A stretch of DNA of 5,528 nucleotides from assembly GCA_012274175.1 (NCBI GenBank), contig JAAOZZ010000012.1, forward strand, positions 1 through 5,528, written 5' to 3'. The notes under the pieces were generated by a model. That model did no database searches and had not been told where the DNA came from. It worked only from the letters and a program-made list of their open reading frames with translations. The translations under genes and the position numbers were made by a program. The first letter of the stretch is position 1; each line of letters opens with the position of its first letter. Shown piece after piece: positions 5,498-5,528 of the stretch. Origin of the DNA: Betaproteobacteria bacterium (GTDB taxonomy: Bacteria; Pseudomonadota; Gammaproteobacteria; Burkholderiales; Usitatibacteraceae).

Positions 5498-5528
5498 CGC
5501 TGCCTGCGGGCTTGCGCGGTTCGTCGCC
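5498..5528. other. 3' flank after mtfA, no gene assigned
   Basis: The 31 bases after the mtfA stop hold no + strand gene start that can be supported. A 5-bp stem (5486-5490 with 5496-5500, 5-nt loop) spans the mtfA stop but lacks a T tract, so it is not a convincing terminator. On the - strand one frame reads GDEPRKPAGSVR and then TAG (complement of 5490-5492), which could be the tail of a convergent gene, but 12 codons prove nothing. Confidence 0.4.

Noticed and set aside
5486..5500. Inverted repeat GCGTC-TACCT-GACGC around the mtfA stop as a terminator
   Set aside because: The stem has only 5 bp, is partly inside the coding sequence and has no following T tract; such short matches are frequent in G+C-rich DNA.
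1..5528. tRNA, rRNA, CRISPR repeats, insertion sequences, phage or defence genes
   Set aside because: No cloverleaf, repeated spacer pattern, transposase motif or terminal inverted repeat was seen; almost all of the window is filled by conserved metabolic genes.

Overview
The window is a dense, high-GC (about two thirds G+C or more by eye), one-strand stretch of bacterial chromosome. It carries six complete genes and the last codons of a seventh, all on the + strand. The proteins and gene forms (stand-alone ArnA halves, class I PurE with PurK, MtfA) point to a Gram-negative proteobacterium. A betaproteobacterium is the best guess, because separate ArnA-like halves are known from Burkholderia/Ralstonia relatives. 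That placement is inference, not something the sequence proves.

Layout. Positions 1-62 hold the 3' end of a gene whose position suggests the ArnB-type sugar aminotransferase. Then come arnC (59-1012, undecaprenyl-phosphate Ara4FN transferase), a stand-alone formyltransferase matching the N-terminal half of ArnA (1014-1949), and a stand-alone UDP-glucuronate decarboxylase/dehydrogenase matching the C-terminal half of ArnA (1946-2989). After a 32-bp spacer the theme changes to purine synthesis with purE (3022-3519) and purK (3516-4658), followed by an MtfA-family zinc peptidase (4655-5497). The last 31 bases hold no gene that can be assigned.

How the genes work together. The first block makes UDP-4-keto-pentose from UDP-glucuronate, aminates it (product of the presumed upstream gene), formylates it with 10-formyl-THF and loads it on undecaprenyl phosphate. 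This is the route to 4-amino-4-deoxy-L-arabinose on lipid A, which lowers surface charge and gives resistance to polymyxin-type cationic peptides. The deformylase ArnD and the transferase ArnT, needed to finish the pathway, are not in the window. PurK and PurE carry out the two-step carboxylation of AIR in purine synthesis. MtfA is a cytoplasmic peptidase whose known partner in enterics is the repressor Mlc.

Four junctions are 4-nt start/stop overlaps (GTGA or ATGA), and a fifth has a 1-nt gap. Translational coupling and co-transcription are therefore likely within each block, and possibly across all of it. No RNA gene, mobile element, CRISPR array or clear terminator was seen. The genes belong to known families; the points worth a second look are the split ArnA, the arn block ending without arnD, and the mixed composition of the gene chain.
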